The notes: generated by a model not told the origin, from the letters alone. Numbered from the stretch's first letter, positions 29,739-38,974 are shown. The stretch is 64,000 nucleotides of DNA from Nostoc sp. XA010 (GCF_020829625.1 NZ_JAIVFX010000008.1:226373-290372); one strand, 5' to 3'. Program-made: numbers and translations.

Positions 29739-32700
29739 ATGACCCTGACTGTCTCTCAATCCCAGACCAAAATAATCTCACAAGCAATTGAGCAACTGCG
29801 CTCTTTTTGTCAAGTTAATCTTCAGTCTACTTGGCTATACCAGGAATCTGACCTGATTATTACTGATGTTGTAGCTGCTGATTTGTCTCATTGGCAACCT
29901 GTTCAATTGAATGCTAAAGAACATATCGCTTGGACAGGCGGGAAAAAAGTGTTATGGCTAGTACAAAGATTGGTGGTTCCCCAAGATTTACACGGCTATC
30001 CCTTAGCTGGGTTATCTTTGCGGCTGGCACTGGTTTGGTGGGCAGATTCTGCTGAGATTTATGTGAATGGGGAGTTAGTGCTGGAGGGTGATTTATTTGA
30101 TTGTTCGCCTAGAGTGCTTCTAAGCCAAGGGGTGACGCCAGGGGAAGAGTTTATTGTGGCTTTGCGGTTAGTGAGTCCGGGGCATTGTGATGGTGCTTTA
30201 GTGCGATCGCTCCTAGTTTATCAGTCTACTGTTGATAATAATCCCGATCCGGGTTTTGTGGCTGATGAGTTAGCTGTGGTGCAACTTTATTTGGAAAAGT
30301 TTGCACCGGAGAGGTTGGATATTTTGGCGGCGATGGTGGGGGAAATGACGAACCGCAGAGGCGCAGAGGACACGGAGGGAGAGAAGGGAGAGTTAGTAAA
30401 GTCGTTTTTATCTCTACGTCAAAACCTAATTCAATCTGATATCTTAGCCCCCCTTAAAAAGGGGGGTTGGGGGGATCAAAAATCTAAAATTTTCTTATTG
30501 GGTCATGCTCATTTAGATTTAGCATGGCTATGGCCTGTGAATGAAACTTGGAATGCGGCGCAAAACACCTTTGAGTCGGTTCTGAAGTTACAAGCAGATT
30601 TTCCTGAGTTAATTTTCTGTCATTCGACTCCCGCACTTTATGCTTGGATTGAAGAACATCGCCCGGATTTGTTTGGGGCAATTCAAGCACAGGTAGCGGC
30701 TGGACGTTGGGAAGTTGTCGGTGGGATGTGGGTGGAACCAGAACTAAACTTGATTGCTGGTGAATCAATAGTCCGTCAGCTATTGTATGGCCAGCGCTAC
30801 ATTCAGGAAAAATTTGGTAAGCTTTCGACTGTAGTGTGGGTTCCAGATTCTTTTGGTTTTTGTGCAACTTTACCGCAGTTTTTCGCTAATGCTGGCATTG
30901 AGTATTTTGTCACCCAGAAGTTGCGGTGGAATGATACTACTAAATTTGATTATGGGGCTTTTTGGTGGCGATCGCCTGACGGTAGCCAAGTCTTTAGTTT
31001 GATGTCTGCACCCATCGGTGAAGCTATAGACCCAGTTAAAATGGCATCCTACGCTCTTGAATGGCAAACGCAGACTGGTTTACCAGAATCCCTCTGGCTT
31101 CCCGGTGTCGGCGACCACGGCGGCGGCCCCACCCGTGATATGTTAGAAACCGCCCAACGCTGGCAAAAGTCGCCTTTCTTCCCAGACTTAGAATTCACAA
31201 CATCTGAAAAGTATTTACAGCAAATCAAATCAGGAGTCAGAAGTCAGGAGCCAGAAGTCAGGAGTTGTTATTCTCCCCCATCCTCCCCTGCCTCCCCTGC
31301 TCCCTCTGCCTCCCCTGCCTCCCCTGCCTCCCCTGCTCCCCCTACCTTCCCAATCTGGAATGACGAACTATACTTAGAATTCCATCGCGGTTGCTATACT
31401 ACACACGCAGATCAAAAACGCTGGAATCGTCGTTGTGAAAATTTATTGTATGAAGCTGAACTATTTGCTACTTTGGCAACCGTAAGCTGTGGTCTGACAT
31501 ATCCTAAAGCAGAAATCGAAGCAGCTTGGAAGCAGGTGTTATTTCAACAGTTTCACGATATTTTACCTGGTTCTTCAATTACCCAAGTTTACACAGATGC
31601 GTTGCCCGAATGGCAGCAAGTGGAACAAATGGGAACGAAGATATTACAGGAATCACTTTTAGCGATCGCATCTCACATTACCTTATCAGAACCACCAATA
31701 CCCAATAGTTTGCCTATTTTCGTTTTCAATTCTCTCAATTGGCAACGCTCTGAGGTAGTCTCTGTAGCTTTACCCACGCCAGAGGAATGGCAGATTTACG
31801 ATGCTTCTGGAAAGCAGGTTGTCTCCCAATTATCTGAACCATCAACGCTACTATTTCTCGCCACCGAAATTCCACCCGTAGGCTACCGCATATTTTGGCT
31901 TTCCCCGTCATCTCCCTCACTCCCCAGTACAGACGCGATTAATCGCGTCTCTCCCCACTCCCCACTCCTCCCAGACTGGATTTTAGAAAATGAATTCCTA
32001 CGAGTTGTCATAGATCCTGATACTGGAGATTTATCAAGTGTTTTTGATAAAACTTATCAACGAGAAGTTTTAAGTGGGGCGGGGAATCAACTACAAGCTT
32101 TTAAAGACAGTGGTCAATATTGGGATGCTTGGAATATAGACCCTAATTACGCTCAACATCCTTTACCCTCAACAAATCTTCTATCTATTCAGTGGGTAGA
32201 ACAAGGCCCAGTGCAAAGTCGTGTGCGCGTGGTGCGTCAGTTAGGTGAATCGGAATTTTGCCAAGACTATATTCTGCCAGCTGGTTTACCTCTGCTGAAA
32301 ATAGCTACTACTGTCAACTGGCAAGAAAATCATGTATTAGTAAAAGCTGCTTTTCCTTTGAATATTGAAGCAGACTTTGCTACATACGAAATTCCCTGTG
32401 GCGCAATTCGCCGTCCAACTAAACCGCAAACCCCCGCAGAACAGGCAAAATGGGAAGTTCCCGCCTTGCGTTGGGGTGATTTGACAGAAGAAACACAAGA
32501 GGGTATTTACGGTGTTAGTTTGCTGAATGATTGTAAATACGGTTACGACAACAAACCAGATCAACTCCGCTTAACACTCCTACGCAGTCCTAATTGGCCA
32601 GACTTAGAGGCTGATAGAGGTTTTCACGAGTTCACATATACTTTGTATCCTCATGCTGGTAGCTGGGAATCAGCCCATACAGTACGGCGTGGCTATGAAT

Positions 32701-33071
32701 TGAATATACCGTTGCAAGTGATATTGAATCCCGTTAATCAAAACCCACATAAAAATTCTCCCCTATCTGCCGATAAAGAGTGGATGGGGGTAAGGTTGCT
32801 AGATTTATCATCTGAAAATTTAATCTTGATGGCCTTCAAGCCATCTGAGGATGACCCACAGCAGTTAATTCTGCGGTGTTATGAATGTCACGGAGAAACA
32901 GCCGAGTTATCTTTGCAAAGTGATTTAGAGTTAAATCTAGGAGATACAGTAGATTTATTAGAGCGCTCCTCTACTACTGAATTCTCATTTGAGCAACAAG
33001 TCTTGACGATACAGCCTTGGAAAATCGCCAGTTTCAAGGTGATACCAGCGATTAATCTCAGGCTGGAGTAA
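29739..33071 (+). CDS. GH38 alpha-mannosidase, 1110 aa
   Basis: The catalytic domain shows GHAHLDLAWLWPVNE (residues ~252-266, zinc ligands), the nucleophile region WVPDSFGF (~367-374), and GDHGGGPTRDML, followed by the middle three-helix bundle (QVLFQQFHDILPGSSI) and the long C-terminal beta domains. It should cleave terminal alpha-mannose and act in glycan turnover. The frame is interrupted, without losing phase, by three repeat-derived inserts: residues ~203-247, ~495-538 and ~722-746. It is longer than typical bacterial GH38 members, mostly because of these inserts. Confidence 0.93.
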   Translation: MTLTVSQSQTKIISQAIEQLRSFCQVNLQSTWLYQESDLIITDVVAADLSHWQPVQLNAKEHIAWTGGKKVLWLVQRLVVPQDLHGYPLAGLSLRLALVWWADSAEIYVNGELVLEGDLFDCSPRVLLSQGVTPGEEFIVALRLVSPGHCDGALVRSLLVYQSTVDNNPDPGFVADELAVVQLYLEKFAPERLDILAAMVGEMTNRRGAEDTEGEKGELVKSFLSLRQNLIQSDILAPLKKGGWGDQKSKIFLLGHAHLDLAWLWPVNETWNAAQNTFESVLKLQADFPELIFCHSTPALYAWIEEHRPDLFGAIQAQVAAGRWEVVGGMWVEPELNLIAGESIVRQLLYGQRYIQEKFGKLSTVVWVPDSFGFCATLPQFFANAGIEYFVTQKLRWNDTTKFDYGAFWWRSPDGSQVFSLMSAPIGEAIDPVKMASYALEWQTQTGLPESLWLPGVGDHGGGPTRDMLETAQRWQKSPFFPDLEFTTSEKYLQQIKSGVRSQEPEVRSCYSPPSSPASPAPSASPASPASPAPPTFPIWNDELYLEFHRGCYTTHADQKRWNRRCENLLYEAELFATLATVSCGLTYPKAEIEAAWKQVLFQQFHDILPGSSITQVYTDALPEWQQVEQMGTKILQESLLAIASHITLSEPPIPNSLPIFVFNSLNWQRSEVVSVALPTPEEWQIYDASGKQVVSQLSEPSTLLFLATEIPPVGYRIFWLSPSSPSLPSTDAINRVSPHSPLLPDWILENEFLRVVIDPDTGDLSSVFDKTYQREVLSGAGNQLQAFKDSGQYWDAWNIDPNYAQHPLPSTNLLSIQWVEQGPVQSRVRVVRQLGESEFCQDYILPAGLPLLKIATTVNWQENHVLVKAAFPLNIEADFATYEIPCGAIRRPTKPQTPAEQAKWEVPALRWGDLTEETQEGIYGVSLLNDCKYGYDNKPDQLRLTLLRSPNWPDLEADRGFHEFTYTLYPHAGSWESAHTVRRGYELNIPLQVILNPVNQNPHKNSPLSADKEWMGVRLLDLSSENLILMAFKPSEDDPQQLILRCYECHGETAELSLQSDLELNLGDTVDLLERSSTTEFSFEQQVLTIQPWKIASFKVIPAINLRLE

Positions 33072-33147
33072 GCCACTAGTGCTATGTCAGTGGTCAGTTG
33101 TGATTTTCCACAGACCATTGACAAATGACAAATGACTAATGACTCTT

Positions 33148-33279
33148 TTAATCTTCGTGATCGTCATATGGATCGTTCAATTGCTTGCTAGGAGGGCCAA
33201 AGGAGGTATAAATCGACAATCCGGTGATGGCAACCACTACGGCAGCCACAGAAATGCTAAGAACTATTGCGGGTTCCAT
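33148..33279 (-). CDS. psbN: Photosystem II protein PsbN, 43 aa
   Basis: A short minus-strand gene: one transmembrane helix (IVLSISVAAVVVAITGLSIY) followed by TSFGPPSKQLNDPYDDHED, the conserved PsbN C-terminus (FGPPSKQLxDPxxxH). PsbN is 43 residues in most cyanobacteria, as here. It assists PSII assembly or repair and lies on the strand opposite psbH, the ancestral arrangement retained in plastids. ATG start. Confidence 0.97.
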   Translation of the reverse strand: MEPAIVLSISVAAVVVAITGLSIYTSFGPPSKQLNDPYDDHED

Positions 33280-33364
33280 AATTGAGGAATAGATGATGAG
33301 TGCTATTCTTATAGAATATTACAGAAGATTAAAAAAAGCTTTGGCAAGTGATATTAGGTGAACT

Positions 33365-33568
33365 ATGGCACAAAGGACTAGGTTGGGAGATATCCTGAAA
33401 CCACTGAACTCTGAGTATGGGAAAGTGGCTCCAGGTTGGGGTACTACCCCTGTAATGGCTGTTTTTATCTTGCTATTTTTCGTGTTTCTGCTAATTATTC
33501 TGCAACTTTACAATAGAACACTGTTGGTTCAGGATGTAGTAGTCGATTGGCGGAGTTTAGGGCGCTAA
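33365..33568 (+). CDS. psbH: Photosystem II phosphoprotein-type subunit PsbH, 67 aa
   Basis: An N-terminal stromal segment with [20 protein letters not shown] is followed by the single transmembrane helix [20 protein letters not shown] and the lumenal tail [14 protein letters not shown]. PsbH helps stabilise the CP47 side of PSII and the bound bicarbonate/QB region. An AGGTG precedes the ATG. A rho-independent terminator follows at 33611-33632. Divergently arranged with psbN. Confidence 0.98.
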   Translation: MAQRTRLGDILKPLNSEYGKVAPGWGTTPVMAVFILLFFVFLLIILQLYNRTLLVQDVVVDWRSLGR

Positions 33569-33610
33569 AGCATACACAGCTATCAAGTTTGGATAACAAG
33601 TTATGTTACA

Positions 33611-33632
33611 CCCGGTTTTTCCGGGTTTTTTT
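33611..33632 (+). terminator. Rho-independent terminator of psbH
   Basis: CCCGG-TTTTT-CCGGG followed by seven T, 43 bases past the psbH stop. Confidence 0.9.
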
Positions 33633-33754
33633 ATCAGTTGTGATTTACTACTGAACAAGAATTCAGTACTCAGAGTTTCGATGCTGTTAGAGGATGTTTG
33701 AAAAGTCTAATTTTATCAACGTCCCTAAGTTATTTTTCTCTATCTAAATGGAGC

Positions 33755-33801
33755 ATTGACACTCCTCCATCACAGCTACGCCCTGATGAGGGAGTGTCAA
33801 T
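33755..33801. repeat. Long imperfect palindrome (18-base arms)
   Basis: The left arm ATTGACACTCCTCCATCA and the right arm, read on the minus strand, ATTGACACTCCCTCATCA enclose an 11-base centre. It lies between psbH and the minus-strand stress-protein gene. It may be the end of an IS200/IS605-like element or a MITE; no transposase is nearby. Confidence 0.7.
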
Positions 33802-33846
33802 CATACCTACCTTTTTAGCGAAGGTATTAACTTAGCAAAAGACTTA

Positions 33847-34386
33847 TCAGCTATAAGTAAACCAGTCTTGAATACCACCACGGCTAAGAATAACTTCAGC
33901 GCGACCAATATCATCTTCTGAGCCTTCCACCATCACCAAGTAGCCACCGCGTGATAGCTGATCTCTGTAAGCTTCAACTCTTTGTGCAGGAATCGCTAAA
34001 CTACTCATTCCCCCAACCAAGCCACCAGCTGTTGCTCCTACAGCAGTACCGACAAGGGTTGTAGCTAAAGCATTTGCTGCCGCGCCTCCTGCTACAATTG
34101 CGCCCAAACCAGGGATTGTTAAAGCCGTAAGACCAGCTACTACGCCAACTAGACCTCCTAATGCACCTCCGGAGATTGTACCTGCTCTGGCAATTTGATC
34201 ACCTTGATTTTCAACGTTGCCTTTATTGCCAGCAGCCTCCACTATCTCATCAGAACTTGCATTCGGCCCGAGCACGGAAACTTTATCCATAGGAAAGCCT
34301 GCCGTTTTCAGATCAGTAAGTGCCTTTTGGGCATCAGAATCGTTAGGAAATACACCGATAGAGCGCTTTTGTTCAGGTAAAGTCAT
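33847..34386 (-). CDS. General stress protein-like with glycine-rich helical hairpin, 179 aa
   Basis: The N-terminal ~60 residues (RSIGVFPNDSDAQKALTDLK, MDKVSVLG) resemble the ferredoxin-like domain of general-stress-protein 17M/YflT type. The middle is a Gly/Ala-rich double hydrophobic helix (SGGALGGLVGVVAGLTALTI and ALATTLVGTAVGATAGGLVG) that could enter a membrane, and the C-terminus (YRDQLSRGGYLVMVEGSEDD) repeats the same fold. A GTG 45 bases upstream keeps the frame open, but the ATG at 34386 fits the domain start. No clear ribosome-binding site. Confidence 0.75.
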   Translation of the reverse strand: MTLPEQKRSIGVFPNDSDAQKALTDLKTAGFPMDKVSVLGPNASSDEIVEAAGNKGNVENQGDQIARAGTISGGALGGLVGVVAGLTALTIPGLGAIVAGGAAANALATTLVGTAVGATAGGLVGGMSSLAIPAQRVEAYRDQLSRGGYLVMVEGSEDDIGRAEVILSRGGIQDWFTYS

Positions 34387-34697
34387 TGTTTTGCACTGTA
34401 TTGAAAGTTTAGTTATTTTGTACCAACACACTAGGGGTTGATAATGCCGTAGTAAATAGCGGCAACAATTAGAAAAATCACGGCATTATCCAGGGTGACA
34501 CCGATGCTCCCATCTCAGGTTAGGCAGTTGTTCAGGGGTTAGTAAACTAGGGCTTGTGCCTGATTCATCGGCTCAGATTTCGGTTTTATATGGGAAGTAA
34601 GTTGTTGAAAACATAAAATTTTTTGCAACAGAACCTACCAGCACCAATAAAAATCGAAGCGATTTACAAGCCAGTATTGACTGCTACGTAAAAGCAA
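34387..34697. other. Gap between the two stress-type genes
   Basis: No gene that I can support. An inverted pair around GATAATGCCGT...ACGGCATTATC (34441-34492) could form a hairpin. Confidence 0.4.
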
Positions 34698-35147
34698 TCA
34701 AGCACGCTCCCAAATTTGCCGAATTTCGCCTGGAAGTAATCCAGCAATTTCTTGGTTGCGTTCTGGAGGTAAAATTTCTTTCGTGGCTGAGAACACTGCC
34801 TCTGCAACCTCTTCTGGAGGAACCCCTTCTGGTAAAGCACCTTCTTGTTGTAGGCGCAACATAAAGGTTCCTGGCTTAATATGTAGGTTTTGTGCAGGAC
34901 TGATTCGACTGAAGAAAGCAACCATAACGTTAGGATCTTGCCAAAGGTCTATCACTTCCCGCTCGGACTCAGGAGCTCTTTCTTTGAGATCCTTTTCAAT
35001 TTGGTCACTTGTTTTGTTTAACATCATGTCCCGCAAAATTCGGAACACTATATTTGTTGCCCGTTGAGCATCATTGCTCGTTTGCAAACTACTCCGCTCT
35101 AATACTTTGTCAAGGAATGATTGCTGTTTTTGTGTTTGCCCTGTCAT
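34698..35147 (-). CDS. DUF2267-like protein, 149 aa
   Basis: The pattern FLDKVLERSSLQTSNDAQRA, then DMMLNKTSDQIEKDLKERAP and LPEGVPPEEVAEAVFSATKE matches DUF2267, a helical family often found next to stress genes; no function is established. The ATG at 35147 is preferred over an upstream in-frame TTG (35189), which would add a 14-residue basic extension. It lies downstream of, and on the same strand as, nothing obvious; the preceding gene is over 300 bases away. Confidence 0.75.
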   Translation of the reverse strand: MTGQTQKQQSFLDKVLERSSLQTSNDAQRATNIVFRILRDMMLNKTSDQIEKDLKERAPESEREVIDLWQDPNVMVAFFSRISPAQNLHIKPGTFMLRLQQEGALPEGVPPEEVAEAVFSATKEILPPERNQEIAGLLPGEIRQIWERA

Positions 35148-35434
35148 AATCTCTCGCTGCAATTTCAACAAAAATTTAGATGAGTTCAATCTGGTGTGAA
35201 TTCATCTGTAAGCCTCTTATTAAATATTGCGAATTGTAAAGAATGCTCCATCAATCTTTTGACAGAGTTGTTTGGAGTTATGTGCTGATTTCCCTCTGCT
35301 GCCAAGCAGCGATCGCTTAATTTCTTCTTGGAGTGGTTTGATGCGATCGCTTTCTATGGTAGGCGATTATTGGGTAGACTACATAATAATATATGAGTCT
35401 ATAGTACTGGTTCTATAGTTTACAGGAGACAAAA

Positions 35435-35707
35435 ATGAATATATTTGGTATCGGTCTGCCGGAAATGGGTGTAATTATGGTAGTGGCGCTGTTAATCTTT
35501 GGCCCAAAGAAGCTGCCAGAGATTGGTCGGAGTGTAGGTAAAACTATTCGTAGTTTCCAAGAGGCTTCCAAAGATTTTCAAAACGAGTTTCAAAAAGAAG
35601 CAGAACAGTTAGAAGAAGTTGTCAAGACTACTGCTGAATTGGAACCTAAGCAAATCTACCCTGCTAAATCTGAGCATGATACCGCTAGCTCTTCCCAACC
35701 TAGCTAG
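35435..35707 (+). CDS. tatA: Twin-arginine translocase TatA/E-type subunit, 90 aa
   Basis: The protein has the Tat signature: short N-terminal helix with the conserved glutamate region (FGIGLPEMGVIMVVALLIFG), the FGPKKLPEIGRSVGK hinge, and an amphipathic helix (SFQEASKDFQNEFQKEAEQL). It forms the pore of the Tat pathway that exports folded proteins across thylakoid and plasma membranes. AGGAG precedes the ATG by 8 bases. The TAG stop lies exactly at the left end of a CTAGTACC repeat (35704). Confidence 0.95.
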   Translation: MNIFGIGLPEMGVIMVVALLIFGPKKLPEIGRSVGKTIRSFQEASKDFQNEFQKEAEQLEEVVKTTAELEPKQIYPAKSEHDTASSSQPS

Positions 35708-35736
35708 TACCACAAGGCGGAAGTCAAAAGTTAAAA
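35704..35736 (+). repeat. CTAGTACC-type dispersed repeat, copy 2
   Basis: CTAGTACCACAAGGCGGAAG followed by AAAAGTT-type heptads; its first bases contain the tatA stop codon. Partners at 12384 and 45597. Confidence 0.8.
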
Positions 35737-35830
35737 GGCTTTAATTTTGGGCTTTTTGGCTGTAATGAAATAGTAGGTTTATTTCCGCCTTTACTAGGAG
35801 AATGCTGGATATCAATTGACTGTAGGCAAA

Positions 35831-36472
35831 ATGACAGAAGCTGTTAAGCAACCAGCTTTGGTGATTCCCCAGCTAATTGTCGGGTTGGGGAATCCAGAAA
35901 GCAAGTACGACCAAACACGCCATAATATCGGCTTTGCTGCTGTAGAAACTCTCTCCCGTTCTTGGCGCATTCCCTTAGCAGAAAACCGCAAGTTTCAGGG
36001 TGAGTATGGCGAGGGAATGGCCCCAGGTGGAGGTAAGATTCGTTTGCTAAAGCCGTTAACTTATATGAATCGCTCAGGACAAGCAATACAATCGGTGACG
36101 AGTTGGTATAAATTGCCGCCTGAATCAGTGCTGGTGATTTATGACGATATGGATTTGCCTTTGGGAAAAACTCGTCTGCGCTTATCTGGTTCGGCTGGGG
36201 GACATAACGGCATGAAAAGTGCGATCGCACATCTTAGTACCCAAAACTTTCCCCGTTTGCGAATCGGTATTGGTAAACCCAAAGGTGCAGCTAACAACGA
36301 TGATTCTGATGCTGTTTCTCATGTGCTGGGGCGATTTTCGGCAGCAGAAAATCAGCAGATGTCTCTTGTACTTCAGTTCGTGGTTGAGTGTATTGAACTA
36401 AGCCTCAAGCAGGGAGTAGAAAAGGCGATGAATGTTTGTAATAGCCGCACCATTAATAATTCTGAGTCTTAG
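35831..36472 (+). CDS. pth: Peptidyl-tRNA hydrolase, 213 aa
   Basis: Pth releases peptides from prematurely dissociated peptidyl-tRNA. Conserved elements are present: LIVGLGNPESKYDQTRHNIG with the catalytic histidine, KPLTYMNRSGQA, VIYDDMDLPLGKTRLRLSGS and GGHNGMKSAIAHL. An in-frame TTG 15 bases earlier is possible, but the ATG at 35831 is more likely. It lies ~120 bases after tatA, with a repeat between them, so it may share the transcript. Confidence 0.97.
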   Translation: MTEAVKQPALVIPQLIVGLGNPESKYDQTRHNIGFAAVETLSRSWRIPLAENRKFQGEYGEGMAPGGGKIRLLKPLTYMNRSGQAIQSVTSWYKLPPESVLVIYDDMDLPLGKTRLRLSGSAGGHNGMKSAIAHLSTQNFPRLRIGIGKPKGAANNDDSDAVSHVLGRFSAAENQQMSLVLQFVVECIELSLKQGVEKAMNVCNSRTINNSES

Positions 36473-36674
36473 GGTTGGATGAATACTGCCTTGTAAGTTT
36501 GGCAAAGGCGCTTATTTTGGTTGCTGGGCAGCGATTTTATGTTTGTTCCATCCAACTGAAATAAACCCCTTAACGCCTTCTATACATAGAAGAAGTGAAT
36601 CATCTAGACCCTAATTTGGGGTGCGGCATAGTTTGCTTAATTTTTGTAAGAATAATGGCGATGTCTAGGAGGTG

Positions 36675-36720
36675 CTAGTACAGCGCGGCGTAAATAAACC
36701 ACCCATTCCAAATCAACAAA
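36675..36720 (+). repeat. CTAGTACAGCGCGGC-type dispersed repeat, copy 2
   Basis: Starts CTAGTACAGCGCGGCGTAAA and continues with AACCACCCATTCCAAATCAA. It matches 12451-12495 (opposite strand) and, over its first 20 bases, 45535-45565. Confidence 0.8.
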
Positions 36721-37051
36721 TACTAAATGTAGTAAAACATGATTATATATACAGGTTTTGTCCGCTAAAAAATATGATGTTTTGATCAAAAAACTATAAA
36801 TTAAGAAAAAGTAAATTTAAACATATAGGTCTGATTAACAATCTGCCTATAATTTTTTTATATTTTTAATGGCTGAAACCAATCTTAATCAGATTATACT
36901 AAAGTTTTTAAAACTATCATAAATTTTACTATTATTTAATTAACCTATGTGAATATACTGAATTAAAGTCCAACCTGTCTGAGAATGTCAGTATAAGTAA
37001 TATTGATTAGAGAAAGTAGTCCTTGCCAGCATTTTATCAAGGTGCTTTAAT

Positions 37052-37154
37052 AGCGATGTCTGACGACAAGAAGCAAAGCTTCTACGCATTCCGCAAAACA
37101 GCCTACTTACAGAATATGTACAAGACGCGCAGCGATTCGACATCAGACATCGCT
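37052..37154. repeat. Inverted repeat with 12-base perfect arms
   Basis: AGCGATGTCTGA (37052-37063) and TCAGACATCGCT (37143-37154) flank about 79 bases that contain GC-rich small-repeat pieces. It looks like a miniature dispersed element. Confidence 0.7.
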
Positions 37155-37261
37155 GCTGGTGTTCATAAAATTACAGATTCAAAACATTAAACTCAAAAAT
37201 ATGACAAGCTACTAGCATATCCTTGACACTAAATTTTCCCAAAAGCTGAATAGGAGTATAT

Positions 37262-38104
37262 ATGGAGCCAATCATTTTTATAGTTTTAGTGCTTATAGGT
37301 TATGCCTTAGGTTCTGCAAAACTGATTAATCAAGGTAATGAAGCCCTAGTCGAACGCCTGGGGCAGTATCATCGGAAACTTAAACCTGGGCTGAACTTTA
37401 TTGTTCCCTTGGTAGATCAGGTTGTGATGGAAGATACCACGCGAGAGCAAATTTTAGACATCAAGCCTCAGAATGTGATCACCCAAGATAATATTTCTGT
37501 GGAAGTGGACGCTATTCTGTACTGGCGCATCAAAGATATTGAGAAAAGCTTTTACGCTATTGAGGATCTGCAAGGCGCACTGACACAGGTGACTACAACC
37601 ACGCTCCGGGAAATCATTGCCCAGAACACTCTGGAGCAGACTAATGTCTCAAGAGTGGAGATGCACTCAACTCTCTTATTCGAGTTGAATAGTATAACGA
37701 TAGATTGGGGAGTTGAAATTCTCCGGTTAGACCTTCAGAGAATTACTCTACCTGAGAGTGTACGAAAGTCTAGGGAAGAGGAGCAAGCTGCTGTAATCAA
37801 AAAACGGGCGCTGATTACCGAAGCAGAAGGGGAAAAGGAAGCTGCGATTAAAAAAGCAGAAGGAACTATGGCTTCAGTGCAAATCATTTCTCAAGCTCTC
37901 CGTTCCAATCCAGATAGTAGGGACATTCTGCGGTATCTTGTAGCTCAAGATTACGTAGATGCTAGCCAAAAATTAGGTGAAAGCAATAATGCCAAAATTG
38001 TCTTTGTAGACCCAGCTAACTCAAGTGAAATGTTTCAGGAGCTGATAGCCGAGTCAGGAATTACAGAAGGTAACGGCAAAAAACACGAAAACGGTAATAC
38101 CTAA
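37262..38104 (+). CDS. Stomatin/paraslipin-like SPFH protein, 280 aa
   Basis: An N-terminal membrane helix (IIFIVLVLIGYALGSA) leads into the SPFH domain (EALVERLGQYHRKLKPGLNF, IVPLVDQVVMEDTTREQILD, DNISVEVDAILYWRIKD), with a coiled-coil tail (EAEGEKEAAIKKAEG). This is the slipin subgroup, shorter than the 703-residue SPFH protein in this window and without its long N-terminal part. It probably forms membrane-quality-control or raft-like assemblies. TAGGAG lies 7 bases before the ATG. Its stop codon overlaps that of convergent folP. Confidence 0.93.
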   Translation: MEPIIFIVLVLIGYALGSAKLINQGNEALVERLGQYHRKLKPGLNFIVPLVDQVVMEDTTREQILDIKPQNVITQDNISVEVDAILYWRIKDIEKSFYAIEDLQGALTQVTTTTLREIIAQNTLEQTNVSRVEMHSTLLFELNSITIDWGVEILRLDLQRITLPESVRKSREEEQAAVIKKRALITEAEGEKEAAIKKAEGTMASVQIISQALRSNPDSRDILRYLVAQDYVDASQKLGESNNAKIVFVDPANSSEMFQELIAESGITEGNGKKHENGNT

Positions 38105-38961
38105 CAGTCAGGCTTTGCGGCTTTTCTCAGTAGCGCATCGGCTACTAATGAAACATCGCGCATTTCTTGAACATCGTGAACTCGGAGGATATCAGCGCCA
38201 TTAAAAATAGCAGCACAACAAGCTGCGGCCGTTCCCCAAACTCGTGCTTTGGGATCTGGTTGATTTAAAATGCGACCAATGAAACTTTTACGGGATGCTC
38301 CTACCAAGATAGGGCAATTGAGTGGCGAGAGCGATCGCAAGCGGCGAAAAATTTCTAAATTTTGCTCATAGTTCTTAGCAAAGCCAATACCAGGATCAAT
38401 AATAATTTTATCCTGGTCAATGCCCGCAGCAGTTGCTACTCCAATTTGCCGATCTAAAAAACTATAAATTTCTCCGAGCAAATCTTGATAATCAGTCTGT
38501 TGCTGCATTGTCTGTGGTGTTCCCCGGATGTGCATTAAAATAATCGGCACACCTAACTCTGCAACTGTTGGTAATATTTCTGAGTCAAAAGTGCCGCCAG
38601 AAATGTCATTAATAATATCTGCTCCAGCTTCTACAGATGCCTTGGCTACAGCAGCACGGGTGGTATCTACAGAAATCGGGATTGAAATTTCTGGTCTTAG
38701 CACCTCTAACACCGATAACACCCGGTCAAGTTCCTGTGCCAGAGTTATTTGCTTTGCCCCTGGTCGAGTTGATTGACCGCCCACATCGATAATGTCAGCA
38801 CCAGCAGCCACCAGTGCTTGCGCCTGTACTAAAGCCGCAGAGGTAGTGTTAAACTCACCCCCATCACTAAAGCTATCAGGCGTTACATTCAAAATCCCCA
38901 TCAAATAAGTGCGCTGTCCCCACTCGAAACAGCGTCCTCGAATTATCAAGTTGCTTCGCAT
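38101..38961 (-). CDS. folP: Dihydropteroate synthase, 286 aa
   Basis: FolP condenses p-aminobenzoate with dihydropterin pyrophosphate in folate synthesis. Signature 1 (GILNVTPDSFSDGG, residues 22-35) and signature 2 (DIIDVGGQSTRPGA), IIDPGIGFAKN and the phosphate-binding GASRKSFIGRI are complete. The stop codon overlaps the stop of the convergent slipin gene by two bases. The upstream gap to tpiA is short and carries a palindromic repeat. Confidence 0.98.
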   Translation of the reverse strand: MRSNLIIRGRCFEWGQRTYLMGILNVTPDSFSDGGEFNTTSAALVQAQALVAAGADIIDVGGQSTRPGAKQITLAQELDRVLSVLEVLRPEISIPISVDTTRAAVAKASVEAGADIINDISGGTFDSEILPTVAELGVPIILMHIRGTPQTMQQQTDYQDLLGEIYSFLDRQIGVATAAGIDQDKIIIDPGIGFAKNYEQNLEIFRRLRSLSPLNCPILVGASRKSFIGRILNQPDPKARVWGTAAACCAAIFNGADILRVHDVQEMRDVSLVADALLRKAAKPDC

Positions 38962-38974
38962 AAATCTACATTAG

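Larger units (their letters stand above)
36473..37261. other. AT-rich non-coding gap
   Basis: No gene in ~790 bases. It holds a dispersed repeat (36675-36720) and an inverted repeat (37052-37154). The last ~100 bases should contain the promoter of the stomatin-like gene. Confidence 0.6.

Noticed and set aside
33680..33840. Possible riboswitch or Yfr-type sRNA because of the ACTCCTCCATC motif
   Set aside because: The motif differs from the Yfr1 core and is part of the palindrome arms.
34440..34520. Short minus-strand frame ending ...AAIYYGIINP that looked like a small photosystem subunit
   Set aside because: No start codon in frame; it does not match PsbX, PsbM, PsbT, PetL, PetN, PsaM or Ycf12 as I know them.
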